Positions 17,252 through 27,352 are shown, counted from the first letter of the stretch. The stretch is 64,000 bases of DNA from Haemophilus haemolyticus (GCF_003352385.1 NZ_CP031243.1:1280501-1344500); one strand, 5' to 3'. Made by a program: numbers and translations. Notes: generated by a model from the letters alone, not told the origin.

Positions 17252-19173
17252 TGTTATCTGTATTATACAAACTTAAAGAGCAGGGCATTCTTTCTCAAGG
17301 TGATTATTATTTTGCTAAGTTGATAGCTGATAAACAATGTCATACGGATTATGCGGAACCAGTCAAAAATTTAGCCATATTATTAGCCGCACTTTGTAGC
17401 TGGCGTTATACGCAGGGAAATACTTGCAGCCAATTAGATCGCTATTTAGAACATAATTTATTTGGCTTGGCTTATCGTACAACGGAAGAAGATTATTTAG
17501 CTGAAATTCGCAAAAAAATTGGTTATTTACCTGTGGAAGATTGGCAAAATGCGTTGTGCGGGCATATGGCATTTACGCAAGATCCCGTCAATCAAATTGC
17601 GCCAATGGCATTTCAATTTGGCGCGTTGTATTTCTATCGCGCTTGGCAAGATGAATATCGTATCGCGCAATATATAAAAAACACTTTAAAAAAACACCGC
17701 ACTTTAGCCTTTTCTTATGATGAAATTCGTCAAAAATTAGATAAATATTTCCCTGAAAAACAGGAAAAAATAGATTGGCAAAAAGTGGCGGTGGCAACAG
17801 CGATTAAAAGTCCATTTTCGATTGTTACAGGCGGCCCAGGAACAGGAAAAACCACGACAGTTACGCGTTTATTGCTCGTTCTACAAGAATTATTTGATTG
17901 TAAATTACACATCAAATTGGTTGCACCGACTGGCAAAGCCGCCTCTCGTTTGGAAGAGTCGATTAAAAATGCGTTAGGTTTTATGCAAGAAAAAATGAAT
18001 TTATCCGATTCACTTTTCAATGCGATCCCACAAAAAGCCAGTACTTTGCATAGTTTACTGGGTGTGAATGCTTTTAATGATTACACGCGCTATAACAGTC
18101 ATAACCCTTTGCAGTTGGATGTATTAGTTGTTGATGAAACATCAATGATTGATTTGCCAATGATGGCAAAACTTATCAATGCCTTAAAGCCTGAAACTCG
18201 ATTAATTTTATTAGGCGATCAGGCGCAATTAGCCTCTGTTGAGGCGGGGGCAGTATTGGGAGAATTAGCTCAATTTGTTACTCAACCTTATAGTCATGAA
18301 CAAGCTACGTATTTGCAAGCGACGACAGGATACGAAGTAAAAGGTTCTGATTGTTCAAATCTAATACGTGATTGTTTATGCCATCTAACAGAAAGTCGCC
18401 GTTTTGATAAAGATTCAGGTATTGGCAAGTTGGCTGAATTCATTCAAAAAGGCAAAGCAGACGATAGCCTTGGGTTATTTGAACATTATCCTCAAGAATT
18501 GCACTTTAATGCCTTAAATGATGAACGCGATGCGGTCAATCAAGTGGTGAAAAGTGCGGTGAAAAATTACCGCACTTTCTTAAAAATGTTGGATGATTTA
18601 CGTAAACAAAAAATTGCTCCTAACGCTAAAAATGAACAAGGCATTTCCTATGCCGAAGCTATTCAAGCGCAATTTAATTCTGTGAGATTTTTAACCGCAC
18701 TTCGTAATAGCGATTTAGGTGTTGAAAATCTCAATAAAGAAATCGCATTAGCGTTGCGAGAGGAAAAATTGCTTTGGTTCCGTAATGAACAAGATTGGTA
18801 TATCGGCAAGCCAATTATGATTACTGAAAACGATCATAATGTTCGCCTTTATAACGGCGATATTGGACTGTGCTTGGCAAATGGCAAAGTATGGTTTGGC
18901 AATCGAGAAGTGCTGACAAGCCGAATTCCAGCACATGAACCCGCTTTTATGATGACGATTCATAAATCTCAAGGTTCCGAATTTGAACATACCGTCATGG
19001 TGCTTCCAACAGAAGTAAATCCAGTATTATCGAGAGAATTAGTTTTCACGGGTGTCACTCGTGCGAAAAAAGAACTCACTGTATTTGCCGATGAAAAAAT
19101 ATGGAAAACAGCAATTCGCCAGACCGTAAAACGCCAGAGTGGATTGGGTAAATTATTGGAAGAGTTAAAGTAG
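17251..19173 (+). CDS. recD: Exodeoxyribonuclease V alpha subunit RecD
   Basis: 640 residues. Walker A is GGPGTGKTTT at about residue 194; VAPTGKAASRL, LVVDETSMIDLPMM, ILLGDQAQLASVEAGAVLGE and FMMTIHKSQGSEFEHTVMVLP are superfamily 1 5'-3' helicase motifs. RecD is the fast 5'-3' motor of RecBCD. The start is coupled to the recB stop. A terminator follows at 19177. Confidence 0.96.
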   Translation: MLSVLYKLKEQGILSQGDYYFAKLIADKQCHTDYAEPVKNLAILLAALCSWRYTQGNTCSQLDRYLEHNLFGLAYRTTEEDYLAEIRKKIGYLPVEDWQNALCGHMAFTQDPVNQIAPMAFQFGALYFYRAWQDEYRIAQYIKNTLKKHRTLAFSYDEIRQKLDKYFPEKQEKIDWQKVAVATAIKSPFSIVTGGPGTGKTTTVTRLLLVLQELFDCKLHIKLVAPTGKAASRLEESIKNALGFMQEKMNLSDSLFNAIPQKASTLHSLLGVNAFNDYTRYNSHNPLQLDVLVVDETSMIDLPMMAKLINALKPETRLILLGDQAQLASVEAGAVLGELAQFVTQPYSHEQATYLQATTGYEVKGSDCSNLIRDCLCHLTESRRFDKDSGIGKLAEFIQKGKADDSLGLFEHYPQELHFNALNDERDAVNQVVKSAVKNYRTFLKMLDDLRKQKIAPNAKNEQGISYAEAIQAQFNSVRFLTALRNSDLGVENLNKEIALALREEKLLWFRNEQDWYIGKPIMITENDHNVRLYNGDIGLCLANGKVWFGNREVLTSRIPAHEPAFMMTIHKSQGSEFEHTVMVLPTEVNPVLSRELVFTGVTRAKKELTVFADEKIWKTAIRQTVKRQSGLGKLLEELK

Positions 19174-19176
19174 TCA

Positions 19177-19203
19177 AAAGGCGGAATGAATCCGCCTTTA
19201 AAT
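19177..19203. terminator. Bidirectional terminator between recD and ybaK
   Basis: AAAGGCGGA / TCCGCCTTT with a 5-base loop lies between the convergent recD and ybaK genes. Confidence 0.82.
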
Positions 19204-19218
19204 TTATAAATCCATCAG

Positions 19219-19695
19219 TTATTCATCAACAATATCAGTAAATTCTGCACCTAATACTTTTGCTAAATCTTGTGGCGCAATTTCTACACTTAACCCACGT
19301 TTTCCGCCTGAAACATAAATCGTTTCAAACTCAAGTGCGGTTGAATTTATCACGGTTTTAACGCGTTTCTTTTGACCGAGAGGGCTAATCCCCCCCACAA
19401 GATAACCTGTACTTTTTTGCGCCGCATCTTTATCCGCCATTTCCACTTTTTTCACACCGATAGATTTTGCTGCTTTCTTTAAATTCAGCATATTGGCCGT
19501 TGCAAGCACAAAGCAAGCGAGTTTTTTCTGATCGCCATTTTCCGCTACAAGTAAGGTTTTAAAAGAGCGGTTAGGATCAATGCCTAATTTTTCTGCCGCT
19601 TCATCACCAAAATGTTGATTGTTTGGATCATGATCATAAGTATGCAAGATAAAAGGAATTTTTTGTTTTTTAAGTAAATCAATTGCAGGTGTCAT
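19219..19695 (-). CDS. ybaK: Cys-tRNA(Pro) deacylase YbaK
   Basis: 158 residues, starting [20 protein letters not shown]. This is the H. influenzae YbaK/EbsC protein, a small cytoplasmic INS-superfamily enzyme that hydrolyses cysteine mischarged on tRNA-Pro. Conserved features visible are the lysine in [12 protein letters not shown] near residue 46 and the glycine-rich [14 protein letters not shown] loop near 100. It is monocistronic and divergent from the usg gene, with the start regions 58 bases apart. Confidence 0.95.
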
Positions 19696-19753
19696 TATTT
19701 CGTTCCTGGTTTTGGTGTAAAATAATGCCGATTATTTTACAGCGGAGAGAAAA

Positions 19754-20707
19754 ATGGACGCAACCTTAAATATTGCGATAGCAGCAGAATTTGAATTAAG
19801 TGAAAAAATTGTAGAGCGTTTAGAACAAAGTGCGCTTGAAATTAGTAAAATTTCTATTGTTGAAATGATACCTTTTGAAGAAGAACAAAATATTCGTTTT
19901 CGCAATAAAGGCGTTGAACAACTTTCTCCAAATGAAGTTGAGTGGGCTGATTTTAATTATGTCTTTTTTGCAGGAAAACTTGAGCAAGTTGCCCATATTG
20001 CGCAAGCAGCAGAGCAAGGCTGTATTGTCATTGATATGTTAGGCGTTTGCAGCGCGCTTTCGGATGTGCCCGTTGTTGTCCCAACGGTAAATGAATCACA
20101 ATTATTTGAACTGAGACAACGTAACATTGTTAGCTTGCCTGATCCACAAGTAAGCCAACTTGCTTTAACCCTTGCCCCGATTTTACAAGAGACGAATCTT
20201 AATCAAGTGTTTGTCACTTCTTTATTGCCGGCTTCTTATACGGATGCTGAAACCGTGACGAAACTTGCGGGACAAACAGCCCGTTTATTAAATGGTATTC
20301 CATTAGACGAAGAAGAAACGCGCTTAGCATTTGATGTTTATCCGTATCAAGCACCTAGTTTATCGAATCAATTACAACGAATTTTTCCGCAATTAGAGCG
20401 TGCCACATTCCATGCAATCCAAGTACCTGTATTTTATGGATTGGCACAAAAAGTCACCGCACTTTCAGATTATGATTTCGACTATCAGCCTCAAAATAGC
20501 GAGCTTATTGCTTTAGAAGAAACCTTAATTACGCCTGTACTTAATGGAGAACAAGAAAATGGCGAAGAATCAGTAAAACTTCATTTAAGCCAAATAAGTG
20601 CGGTAGAAAATGGCGTAGAATTTTGGTCTGTGGCAGATGAACAACACTTTAATCTCGCCTTACTTTCAGTGAAATTGTTGGAAGGAATTTATCAGCAAGG
20701 TTATTAA
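19754..20707 (+). CDS. usg: USG-1-like protein (aspartate-semialdehyde dehydrogenase homolog)
   Basis: 317 residues with the two-domain ASADH fold pattern: an N-terminal Rossmann-like half, VVVPTVN near residue 112, and a C-terminal half with FDVYPYQAP and ATFHAIQVPVFYGLAQKV. The position of the ASADH catalytic Cys (NCS/NCT motif) reads DPQVSQLALTLAP, so the nucleophile is missing and dehydrogenase activity is unlikely. Function of USG-1 proteins is not established. The DsrE-like gene follows 25 bases on, so the two probably form an operon. Confidence 0.85.
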   Translation: MDATLNIAIAAEFELSEKIVERLEQSALEISKISIVEMIPFEEEQNIRFRNKGVEQLSPNEVEWADFNYVFFAGKLEQVAHIAQAAEQGCIVIDMLGVCSALSDVPVVVPTVNESQLFELRQRNIVSLPDPQVSQLALTLAPILQETNLNQVFVTSLLPASYTDAETVTKLAGQTARLLNGIPLDEEETRLAFDVYPYQAPSLSNQLQRIFPQLERATFHAIQVPVFYGLAQKVTALSDYDFDYQPQNSELIALEETLITPVLNGEQENGEESVKLHLSQISAVENGVEFWSVADEQHFNLALLSVKLLEGIYQQGY

Positions 20708-20732
20708 TACCAAGAAAATTAAGGAGAAGAGT

Positions 20733-21089
20733 ATGCAAAATATTCTATTTATTATCCATTCATCCCCTTATGGTGATGAACATTTTTTTAGTGCATTACG
20801 TTTGGCGTTACAGTTGCAAGAGCAGCATAAAAGTGCGGTTAATTTAAAAGTATTTTTAATGTCTGATGCGGTAACTGGCGGTTTAGCAAAACAAAATCCA
20901 GCAGAAGGGTATCATTTACAACAAATGTTGGAAATTTTAACGGCACAAGGGGCAACAATTAAACTTTGTAAAACCTGTACAAATGCTCGTGGTATCACTG
21001 AATTGCCGTTGGCGGAGGGCGTGGAAATCGGCACGTTAGCAGAGCTGGCAGACTGGACAATGGAAGCCGATAAAGTATTAAATTTTTAA
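20733..21089 (+). CDS. DsrE/YchN-family protein
   Basis: 118 residues of the DsrE/F fold: N-terminal ILFIIHSSPYGDEHFFSALRLALQL, KVFLMSDAVTGGLAKQN near residue 42 and a Cys pair in KLCKTCTNARG near residues 79-82. Family members (YchN, TusD-like, DsrE) are small cytoplasmic proteins, some of them sulfur carriers. It carries an uptake signal inside the gene and sits behind usg with AAGGAG before the ATG. Confidence 0.82.
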   Translation: MQNILFIIHSSPYGDEHFFSALRLALQLQEQHKSAVNLKVFLMSDAVTGGLAKQNPAEGYHLQQMLEILTAQGATIKLCKTCTNARGITELPLAEGVEIGTLAELADWTMEADKVLNF

Positions 21090-21109
21090 TTTTCTCGATA
21101 GATAAAGGA

Positions 21110-21137
21110 AACCCGCCACAAGTGCGGGTTCTTTTTT
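21110..21137. terminator. Terminator between the DsrE-like gene and trpA
   Basis: AACCCGC / GCGGGTT stem followed by CTTTTTTG, between convergent genes; one arm overlaps a one-mismatch uptake signal. Confidence 0.85.
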
Positions 21138-21139
21138 GC

Positions 21140-21946
21140 TTATTTTGTTGCAGCTTTCATTGTTTGAACAAATTCAGCTAATTCAGCTAAACATTGCTCG
21201 TGATTATCTAAATTTCGCTCAATAATTTTCACCGTTGCCGAACCTGAAATCGCACCCGCAGCCCCCAAAGACAACGCTTCTTTCACTTGCTCTGGTTGAG
21301 CAATGCCGAAGCCTTGTAAAATTGGCGGGGCATTATGCGCCTTAAGCTGTTCTACAAGGGTATCTAAATTTGCTGCGTGAGCTTGATTTTCAGCACTGGT
21401 TACGCCTGCGCGTGAGACTAGATAAGTATAGCCCTCGCTATTTTCGGCTACACCTTGGATCGTTTTTTCGTCTGCATTTGGCGGGCAAATAAATACTGAT
21501 TGAATGCCGTGTTTTTTAGCTGCTTGCACATAATCTTCTTTTGCCAGTAACGGAATATCTGCTACAAGCACAGCATCAACACCAACTTCTGCACAGCGTT
21601 GATAAAAAGCATCTAAACCTTTAGCAAAAATTAAATTGGCACAAAGTAATAAGCTAATCGGAATTTCTGGATATTTTGACCGCACTTTTTCTAATAACTT
21701 AAAGCTATCTTCAGTGCTATGACCCGCAGTTAAAGCACGATTATTCGCAGCTTGGATCACCGGGCCATCAAGTAGCGGATCTGAAAAAGGAAAACCAAGC
21801 TCTAAAGCATCCGCACCGTTATCTACAAGCGTACAAATAATCTCAAAAGAGCGGTCAAAAGTAGGGTCACATAAGGTGACGAAAGGAACAAATGCTCCTT
21901 CATTTTTTGCTTTAAGCGCAGCAAATTGAGTTTCAAAACGGCTCAT
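21140..21946 (-). CDS. trpA: Tryptophan synthase alpha chain
   Basis: 268 residues. [37 protein letters not shown] (with catalytic Glu and Asp), [17 protein letters not shown] and [14 protein letters not shown] are standard TrpA segments. The enzyme splits indole-3-glycerol phosphate to indole, which is tunnelled to TrpB. Its start overlaps the trpB stop by one base. Only trpB and trpA are here; the other trp genes are not in the window. Confidence 0.97.
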   Translation of the reverse strand: MSRFETQFAALKAKNEGAFVPFVTLCDPTFDRSFEIICTLVDNGADALELGFPFSDPLLDGPVIQAANNRALTAGHSTEDSFKLLEKVRSKYPEIPISLLLCANLIFAKGLDAFYQRCAEVGVDAVLVADIPLLAKEDYVQAAKKHGIQSVFICPPNADEKTIQGVAENSEGYTYLVSRAGVTSAENQAHAANLDTLVEQLKAHNAPPILQGFGIAQPEQVKEALSLGAAGAISGSATVKIIERNLDNHEQCLAELAEFVQTMKAATK

Positions 21947-23142
21947 TATTTCATTCCTTTTTCTGTCAAAATTTTATCTACGGTGAAAATATCTTTATCG
22001 CCACGGCCAGATAGATTCACGACTAAAATTTGTTCTTTGTTAGGTTCTTGATGAATCATTTTTAAGGCTTGAGCAAGAGCGTGTGAGCTTTCTAATGCAG
22101 GAATAATGCCTTCATGTTTAGCTAACTCTTGGAAAGCATTCAATGCTTCATCATCGGTAATACTTGGATATTCTGCTCGTCCAATACTTTGTAAATAAGC
22201 ATGTTGAGGCCCAACAGAAGGGAAGTCTAACCCGGCTGAAACAGAGTAGGATTCCTCAACTTGACCATCTTCCGTTTGCATTAAAGGGGATTTCATCCCG
22301 AAATAAATGCCAACTTTTGCATGACCTAATGGTGCGCCATGTTCACCGCTTTCAATACCTTTCCCAGCAGGTTCAACGCCAATCAAACGTACATTTGGTT
22401 CATCAATAAAGTCAGTAAACATGCCAATTGCATTCGAACCACCGCCAACAGCAGCAATTACCGCATCAGGTAAACGACCTTCTCGTTCGAGAATTTGGCG
22501 TTTAGTCTCAATCCCAATCATTTTTTGAAATTCTCTCACAATCGTCGGGAAGGGGTGAGGGCCTGCAGCGGTTCCAAGTAAATAATGGGTGGTTTCATAG
22601 TTTGCTGACCAATCACGCATAGCTTCACAACAAGCGTCTTTTAAAGAGCAAGAGCCTTTTTGTACAGGAATCACTTCCGCACCCATTAAACGCATACGAA
22701 ATACATTTGGCGATTGACGCTCAACATCTTTTGCGCCCATATAAATACGGCATGGCATATCTAACATAGCACAAGCAAGGGCAGTAGCAACACCATGCTG
22801 ACCCGCACCTGTTTCGGCAATAATACGCGTTTTGCCCATACGTTTAGCCAATAATATTTGTCCTAAAACTTGATTGGTTTTATGAGCGCCACCGTGTAAT
22901 AAATCTTCACGTTTAAGATAGATTTTCGCTTTAGTACCTTTTGTTAGGTTACGACAAAGGGTAAGTGCGGTCGGTCTTCCGGCATAATTTTTGAGTAAAT
23001 CTTGAAATTCACGTTGGAATTCAGGATTGTCTTTCGCTTCGACAAAGGCTTTCTCAAGCTGTTTAAGCACTGGCACGAGTATTTCTGGTACATACATACC
23101 ACCAAACTCACCAAAATAGGGATTTAAAAGAGTTTCTGACAT
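21946..23142 (-). CDS. trpB: Tryptophan synthase beta chain
   Basis: 398 residues. [17 protein letters not shown], the PLP lysine in [12 protein letters not shown] near residue 87, [17 protein letters not shown] and the phosphate-binding [10 protein letters not shown] are present. TrpB joins indole and serine to make tryptophan. No attenuator-like leader peptide is apparent before it. Confidence 0.97.
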   Translation of the reverse strand: MSETLLNPYFGEFGGMYVPEILVPVLKQLEKAFVEAKDNPEFQREFQDLLKNYAGRPTALTLCRNLTKGTKAKIYLKREDLLHGGAHKTNQVLGQILLAKRMGKTRIIAETGAGQHGVATALACAMLDMPCRIYMGAKDVERQSPNVFRMRLMGAEVIPVQKGSCSLKDACCEAMRDWSANYETTHYLLGTAAGPHPFPTIVREFQKMIGIETKRQILEREGRLPDAVIAAVGGGSNAIGMFTDFIDEPNVRLIGVEPAGKGIESGEHGAPLGHAKVGIYFGMKSPLMQTEDGQVEESYSVSAGLDFPSVGPQHAYLQSIGRAEYPSITDDEALNAFQELAKHEGIIPALESSHALAQALKMIHQEPNKEQILVVNLSGRGDKDIFTVDKILTEKGMK

Positions 23143-23159
23143 TGTGTTTCCTTATTATT

Positions 23160-23918
23160 TTAATTTGAATTTCTTGCCACATTAAGTGGTGCAAAAGTTT
23201 GTGCTGTTGGCATCACTTCAATGCGATTAATATTAACGTGTTCTGGTTGCTGATTGAGCCATAAAACCATATTTGCAATATCTTGTGGTGTGACGAACTG
23301 TACGTTTTCATAGACTTTTGCCGCGCGATCATCATCGCCCTTAAAACGCACATTAGAAAATTCTGTTCCGCCACAAAGCCCTGGTTCTACGCTAGTAACA
23401 CGGATATTTTTACCCGCCAAATCTGCACGTAAATTTAAGCTGAACTGTGTCACAAAAGCCTTTGTACCACCATATACGTTACCGCCTGGGTAAGGGTAGG
23501 TACCTGCAATTGAACTTAAATTAATAATATGGCCCGTATTTCTTTCTACCATTTGAGGCAAAACGAATCGAGTAATATTCACCAATCCTTTAATATTGGT
23601 ATCAATCATTTGTTCCCAATCATCAAGATTCGCTTTATCGGCAGATTCTAAGCCAAGAGCCAATCCTGCATTATTAACGAGTAAATCAATATTTTTCCAT
23701 TGTGTAGGTAAAGATTTAATTGCTTCTTCAGTGGCTAGTCGATCAGATATATCGAAAGCAAGAGGAAGAAATTTTTCACCCAATTCAGCTTTTAGTAAAG
23801 TTAAACGTTCGGTACGACGGCCAGTACCAATTACAAAATATCCAGCTTGAATAAGCGTTCTACAGATTGCAGTACCAAATCCTGCGGTAGCACCAGTAAT
23901 AAGGGCAATTTTAGACAT
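23160..23918 (-). CDS. Short-chain dehydrogenase/reductase (YdfG-like)
   Basis: 252 residues from the second of two adjacent ATGs, chosen because AAGGAG is then 7 bases away. SDR hallmarks are ITGATAGFGTA (cofactor loop), NNAGLALG, the catalytic Ser in NLSSIAGTYPYPGGNVYGGTKA with YxxxK, and VEPGLCGGTEF. TGRR after the second strand suggests NADP preference. It resembles E. coli YdfG, which oxidises 3-hydroxy acids such as serine and malonic semialdehyde reduction products. It ends 17 bases before the trpB start and may be cotranscribed with trpBA. Confidence 0.9.
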   Translation of the reverse strand: MSKIALITGATAGFGTAICRTLIQAGYFVIGTGRRTERLTLLKAELGEKFLPLAFDISDRLATEEAIKSLPTQWKNIDLLVNNAGLALGLESADKANLDDWEQMIDTNIKGLVNITRFVLPQMVERNTGHIINLSSIAGTYPYPGGNVYGGTKAFVTQFSLNLRADLAGKNIRVTSVEPGLCGGTEFSNVRFKGDDDRAAKVYENVQFVTPQDIANMVLWLNQQPEHVNINRIEVMPTAQTFAPLNVARNSN

Positions 23919-24023
23919 CATTCTCTCCTTTTTATTTACGATATCTTTATACTACTACGCTAGTACAAAAAAATATAGGAGTTTCTGAAGAAATTTGAAG
24001 AAAAAGACAGGAAAATAAAAGCA

Positions 24024-24055
24024 AAAAAGTGCGGTGAAATTCCACCGCACTTTCA
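24024..24055. terminator. Uptake-signal-pair terminator
   Basis: AAAGTGCGGTG / CACCGCACTTT, two perfect uptake signals in inverted orientation, just beyond the stop of the DUF4198 gene. Confidence 0.82.
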
Positions 24056-24058
24056 AAA

Positions 24059-24895
24059 TTAATGATGATGGTGTTCTGGTTTTGGTGGGAGTTTAGCCAA
24101 TCCTTTACCAACTGGTAAAATTAATGTGCTATAGCTTGCAGATTGCTGACAAATTTGTTGATCTGCAAATGGTGTTTTGTGAATGACTTTAATTTTCCAA
24201 ATACCATCAATTAATGGAATGATATTCACACGTCCTTGACTATCTGTTTTACCTGAAAAACCTTGTGGTTCACGATGGCTTGTACTTGCTTCAAGATCTT
24301 TCACGACAATAGTATCAGCGGTTGCAATTACAGTTTCGCCTGCTAATGGCTGATCTTGGTAGAAAATTTGAACAGGGAACGGTTCACCTGATTTCGCTTT
24401 GCTTGGATCACGCAGAGGAACAATTTCAAGCGGTAAACCTACTCTTGTCATTGCCATTTCTGCATTTAATGGCTTTTTACCAACTGTAACAAGACTTTTA
24501 CCAAACATTTGAGTTTGTTCGCAATAAGTTGGATTTTCTAATCCTTTCAAATTATCCATTTTCCAACCTTCAGCATTTTGTGACCAAAAAGTTGGTTTGT
24601 AAGTCGCCGTCACCCAATAAGAACCATCAGACAATGCTTTCTCTGATTGATATTGATAGTTTTCACCTTTTTGAACTAAGGTTTGTTTTTCACCATCTTG
24701 ACGAATAATTTCCATTGGTGCAAAAATTTTCAAACGTGCTTCAGGAATTTTTTCTACGTAAGGGTAGTCCCCATAAGCTAATTCTGCTTTTAATACAGAA
24801 CCAGATGCCAATTTTGCAGGCGCTTGAACCCAAACTTCATGAGCTTGCGCTGCACCAGCTAAAACCAATAAACTTGCAATTAATGTTTTTTTCAT
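24059..24895 (-). CDS. DUF4198 periplasmic protein, possible metal-uptake component
   Basis: 278 residues with a signal peptide ([18 protein letters not shown], cleaved before HEVWVQ). The N-terminal HEVWVQAP and the beta-sandwich-like repeats fit COG5266/DUF4198, periplasmic proteins often linked to nickel or cobalt uptake. The C-terminus is PKPEHHHH, a potential metal-binding tail. A near-perfect CRP site lies about 105 bases upstream and a Fur-box-like AT-rich palindrome at about 24951-24972. It stands alone, without transporter genes nearby. The metal role is inference. Confidence 0.75.
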   Translation of the reverse strand: MKKTLIASLLVLAGAAQAHEVWVQAPAKLASGSVLKAELAYGDYPYVEKIPEARLKIFAPMEIIRQDGEKQTLVQKGENYQYQSEKALSDGSYWVTATYKPTFWSQNAEGWKMDNLKGLENPTYCEQTQMFGKSLVTVGKKPLNAEMAMTRVGLPLEIVPLRDPSKAKSGEPFPVQIFYQDQPLAGETVIATADTIVVKDLEASTSHREPQGFSGKTDSQGRVNIIPLIDGIWKIKVIHKTPFADQQICQQSASYSTLILPVGKGLAKLPPKPEHHHH

Positions 24896-24999
24896 ACCTT
24901 TCCTTAATAAAAAATAGAGGTGAGCATTTATAAAATGAGCGCAAATATTAAATGAAAATAACTATCATTTAAATAGTGGTTTAGAGAAAATTTCAAATT

Positions 25000-25015
25000 T
25001 GTGATCAAGATCACA
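25000..25015 (-). promoter_or_regulatory. CRP binding site upstream of the DUF4198 gene
   Basis: Perfect TGTGA-N6-TCACA between the uspE terminator and the DUF4198 gene. Its position suits control of the DUF4198 promoter. Confidence 0.65.
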
Positions 25016-25034
25016 AAACATTTGTATAACGCAT

Positions 25035-25071
25035 AAAAAAATTCCCTAAAAACTTAGTACTTAGGGAATTT
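25035..25071 (-). terminator. uspE terminator
   Basis: An 11-bp perfect stem (AAATTCCCTAA / TTAGGGAATTT), followed on the minus strand by a T-run (A residues at 25035-25040). Confidence 0.88.
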
Positions 25072-25091
25072 CTAAATGTAGATGGCTGTTA

Positions 25092-26021
25092 TTACTCGTC
25101 TTTTTTAGATGGCTTAATACCTAATAAATTACAACTTAATTTACTAATCACATGTTCCGCAGTATTTCCCAATAATGCAGCTGACAAACCTGTACGACCA
25201 ACTGTACCTAAAATCACTAACTCAGCTTCAATTTCTTTTGCGACTTCAGGAATCACTTCTTCTGGAAAACCTTCACGCACATGAGTATGGTCTTCACTAA
25301 TACCAAATTTTTGACGCAATGCTTTCATATTAATGAGATGTTGACCACGAATACCATTTTCATAGCCTGAAGTATTAAATTCTGGTAAATCAATCGCCAT
25401 ATTGATTGGAGCAGAAGGGTAAGCTGCAACTAAGTGAACATTACCACGATTTAGATTTTCAGCAAGTGACATGCCTGTTTCCACTAATTCTTGATTAAAT
25501 TCATCTTGATAGTCTTGCTCACCTGAAACATTTACTGCCACAAGAATACGGCGTTGATGTTTCCAATCGCCATCGCGAACCATCAAAACAGGAACAGGGC
25601 ATTTACGAAGAAGCTGCCAATCCACTGGTGTGAAAATAAGTGAGGTAAAACTTTCCTCATCTTTAGTATATTTCACCACAAGATCATAATTGTGACTTTC
25701 GACTTCTTCTTTAATCGCCTCAGCTTCATTGCTATTCCAAACAATGTGAGATTGCAATTCAATTTCCGGATCTGCATATTTATCTAAGTAATATTGAACC
25801 GCATTGCGATGTTTTTCGATTACTTGTTGATGCATTTCTGAACGTTCTTCAGAAGAAAGTAAAGCCGACATTTCATAAGATAAGTCATATACAGATAAAA
25901 GTGCGGTGATTTTTACCTTAGTTTCATTTTTTTGTTCTTTCACCAAACGCACGGCACGCGCAAGAGCATATTGTTTTTCATTTTCAGGATTGAGAACAAC
26001 CAGGATATTTTTAAATTTCAT
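25092..26021 (-). CDS. uspE: Universal stress protein E
   Basis: 309 residues with two tandem Usp domains; KFKNILVVLNPENEKQYALARAV opens the first and HQRRILVAVNVSGE the second. The second ends LGTVGRTGLSAALLGNTAEHVI, which carries the G-x9-G-S/T-type nucleotide loop. The ATG at 26021 follows GGAGG at good spacing; an upstream TTG extension is unlikely. UspE acts in stress resistance and motility or adhesion in E. coli. It lies just downstream of fnr, as in E. coli. Confidence 0.94.
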   Translation of the reverse strand: MKFKNILVVLNPENEKQYALARAVRLVKEQKNETKVKITALLSVYDLSYEMSALLSSEERSEMHQQVIEKHRNAVQYYLDKYADPEIELQSHIVWNSNEAEAIKEEVESHNYDLVVKYTKDEESFTSLIFTPVDWQLLRKCPVPVLMVRDGDWKHQRRILVAVNVSGEQDYQDEFNQELVETGMSLAENLNRGNVHLVAAYPSAPINMAIDLPEFNTSGYENGIRGQHLINMKALRQKFGISEDHTHVREGFPEEVIPEVAKEIEAELVILGTVGRTGLSAALLGNTAEHVISKLSCNLLGIKPSKKDE

Positions 26022-26124
26022 AACAACCTCCAAAATTCACCATAGAATAAGAAAGAATCTTTTGAATGGCAAGGTGCGATTTTCAAAAAGGTGATCTAGT
26101 GCAAAATTTATTTTTAATGAATAC

Positions 26125-26150
26125 AAAAAAGGCGTAAAATTCACGCCTCA
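26125..26150 (-). terminator. fnr terminator
   Basis: GAGGCGTGA / TACGCC-type stem followed on the minus strand by a run of T, between fnr and uspE. Confidence 0.8.
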
Positions 26151-26154
26151 AAAA

Positions 26155-26928
26155 TTATTCAACTAATGTTATTTTGGTTTTATTCGTGCCAGTTAATTCA
26201 ATTAAAGCATTGAGATCATTAATTGTAATATATTTTCCTTGCACTGTAAGAACGCCTAGTTTTTGAAAGCGTCCCAATAATCGACTGATAGTTTCAACTG
26301 TTAACCCTAGATAGTTGCCGATATCACCACGCGTCATCGTTAAACGGAATTCTTTAGCTGAAAAACCACGAGCAGAGTATCGTTTAGAAAGATTATGAAT
26401 AAAAGCAGCCAAACGTTCTTCAGCATTCATTTTAGACAGTAATAAAATCATTTCTTGATCACTTTTAATTTCATTACTCATTAAGCGCAGAATTTGTTGG
26501 CGCAATTTTGGCATTTTACCTGCTAAATCATCCAAAATATCATAAGGAATTTCACATACCATTGCGGTTTCTAAAGCTTGAGCAAAACTAGGATGTTGCA
26601 TTTGAGTAATTGCATCAAAGCCAACTAAATCACCAGGTAAATGAAATGAAGTGATTTGTTCTTCGCCAGATTCGCTAATAGTGTAGCTTTTGATCGTACC
26701 AGAGCGAATTGCATAAATTGAATTGAGGGAATCACCTGCTTTAAAAAGAACTTGTGATTTTTGGATAGGTTTCTTTCGTTCGATAATATTATCAAGCTGA
26801 TCTAATTCATGTTCGTTCAGCGTAAAAGGAATACAAAGTTGACTAATACTGCAATCCTGGCAATGAATAGCACAACCTCCCGATTGAACCCGGCGTCCTG
26901 CCTTGGTTTCTGTAACGAAATTTTTCAT
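26155..26928 (-). CDS. fnr: Fumarate/nitrate reduction regulator FNR
   Basis: 257 residues, the oxygen-sensing regulator of anaerobic genes. The [4Fe-4S] ligands are C23, C26 and C32 in [19 protein letters not shown] plus C125 in [12 protein letters not shown], the same arrangement as E. coli. The CRP-type sensor domain is followed by the helix-turn-helix with [13 protein letters not shown], which sets TTGAT-N4-ATCAA recognition. An FNR-box-like site upstream suggests autoregulation. Confidence 0.97.
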   Translation of the reverse strand: MKNFVTETKAGRRVQSGGCAIHCQDCSISQLCIPFTLNEHELDQLDNIIERKKPIQKSQVLFKAGDSLNSIYAIRSGTIKSYTISESGEEQITSFHLPGDLVGFDAITQMQHPSFAQALETAMVCEIPYDILDDLAGKMPKLRQQILRLMSNEIKSDQEMILLLSKMNAEERLAAFIHNLSKRYSARGFSAKEFRLTMTRGDIGNYLGLTVETISRLLGRFQKLGVLTVQGKYITINDLNALIELTGTNKTKITLVE

Positions 26929-26963
26929 GTAAGCCTCAAATATTTCGAAAAATTAGTGTAAAA

Positions 26964-26977
26964 TTGATCTAACTCAA
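26964..26977. promoter_or_regulatory. FNR box in the fnr upstream region
   Basis: TTGAT-CTAA-CTCAA matches TTGAT-N4-ATCAA with one mismatch, between fnr and the divergent small membrane gene. It could serve both. Confidence 0.6.
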
Positions 26978-27020
26978 TAATTATACCACTAAATAGTCAT
27001 TTTAAGAAGAGTAAAGCATT

Positions 27021-27113
27021 ATGGCAGCAGAAAAATTAACAAAAAAAAGACTGATTCAGATTTTAATCATGTTATGTATTTTAGTTATTGCATTTGTTTG
27101 GCGATATTTTTAA
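27021..27113 (+). CDS. Small single-span membrane peptide (30 residues)
   Basis: An ATG at 27021 with AAGAAGAG upstream opens a 30-codon frame: basic N-terminus MAAEKLTKKRLIQ, then ILIMLCILVIAFVW as one transmembrane helix, ending RYF. The basic-in, hydrophobic layout is that of small bacterial inner-membrane proteins. It is divergent from fnr with an FNR-like site between. I do not recognise it; the ribosome-binding site and composition favour a real gene. Confidence 0.55.
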   Translation: MAAEKLTKKRLIQILIMLCILVIAFVWRYF

Positions 27114-27172
27114 AAAACCAGAAAATCCTTGCTCATTTTTAAAACAAATGAATTGTTTCTAATAAATTTTAC

Positions 27173-27200
27173 TTGTCACACATTTATATATACGTATAAT
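27173..27200 (+). promoter_or_regulatory. tRNA-Leu promoter
   Basis: TTGTCA at 27173-27178 and TATAAT at 27195-27200, 16-base spacer, placed 14 bases before the tRNA. Confidence 0.75.
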
Positions 27201-27213
27201 TCAACACCATTAA

Positions 27214-27299
27214 GCCTGGGTGGCGAAATTGGTAGACGCAGCGGATTCAAAATCCGCCGTTGAATAAACGTGTCGGTTCGAGTCCGACCCTAGGCACCA
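27214..27299 (+). tRNA. tRNA-Leu, anticodon CAA
   Basis: 86 bases. Acceptor GCCTGGG pairs with CCTAGGC followed by A and encoded CCA. The anticodon loop TTCAAAA sits in CGGAT/ATCCG, there is an extended variable arm as in leucine tRNAs, and the T arm contains GGTTCGAGTCC. It reads UUG codons. Confidence 0.96.
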
Positions 27300-27308
27300 A
27301 TGTAAATG

Positions 27309-27352
27309 AAGTCGTAAATCACGAGGGGAATCAATGGTTTACGGCTTTTTTA
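27309..27352 (+). terminator. tRNA-Leu terminator
   Basis: AAGTCGTAAA pairs with TTTACGGCTT and is followed by TTTTTATTT, immediately downstream of the tRNA. Confidence 0.65.

Noticed and set aside
19754..20707. Functional aspartate-semialdehyde dehydrogenase
   Set aside because: The catalytic Cys motif is absent, so USG-1-like was preferred.
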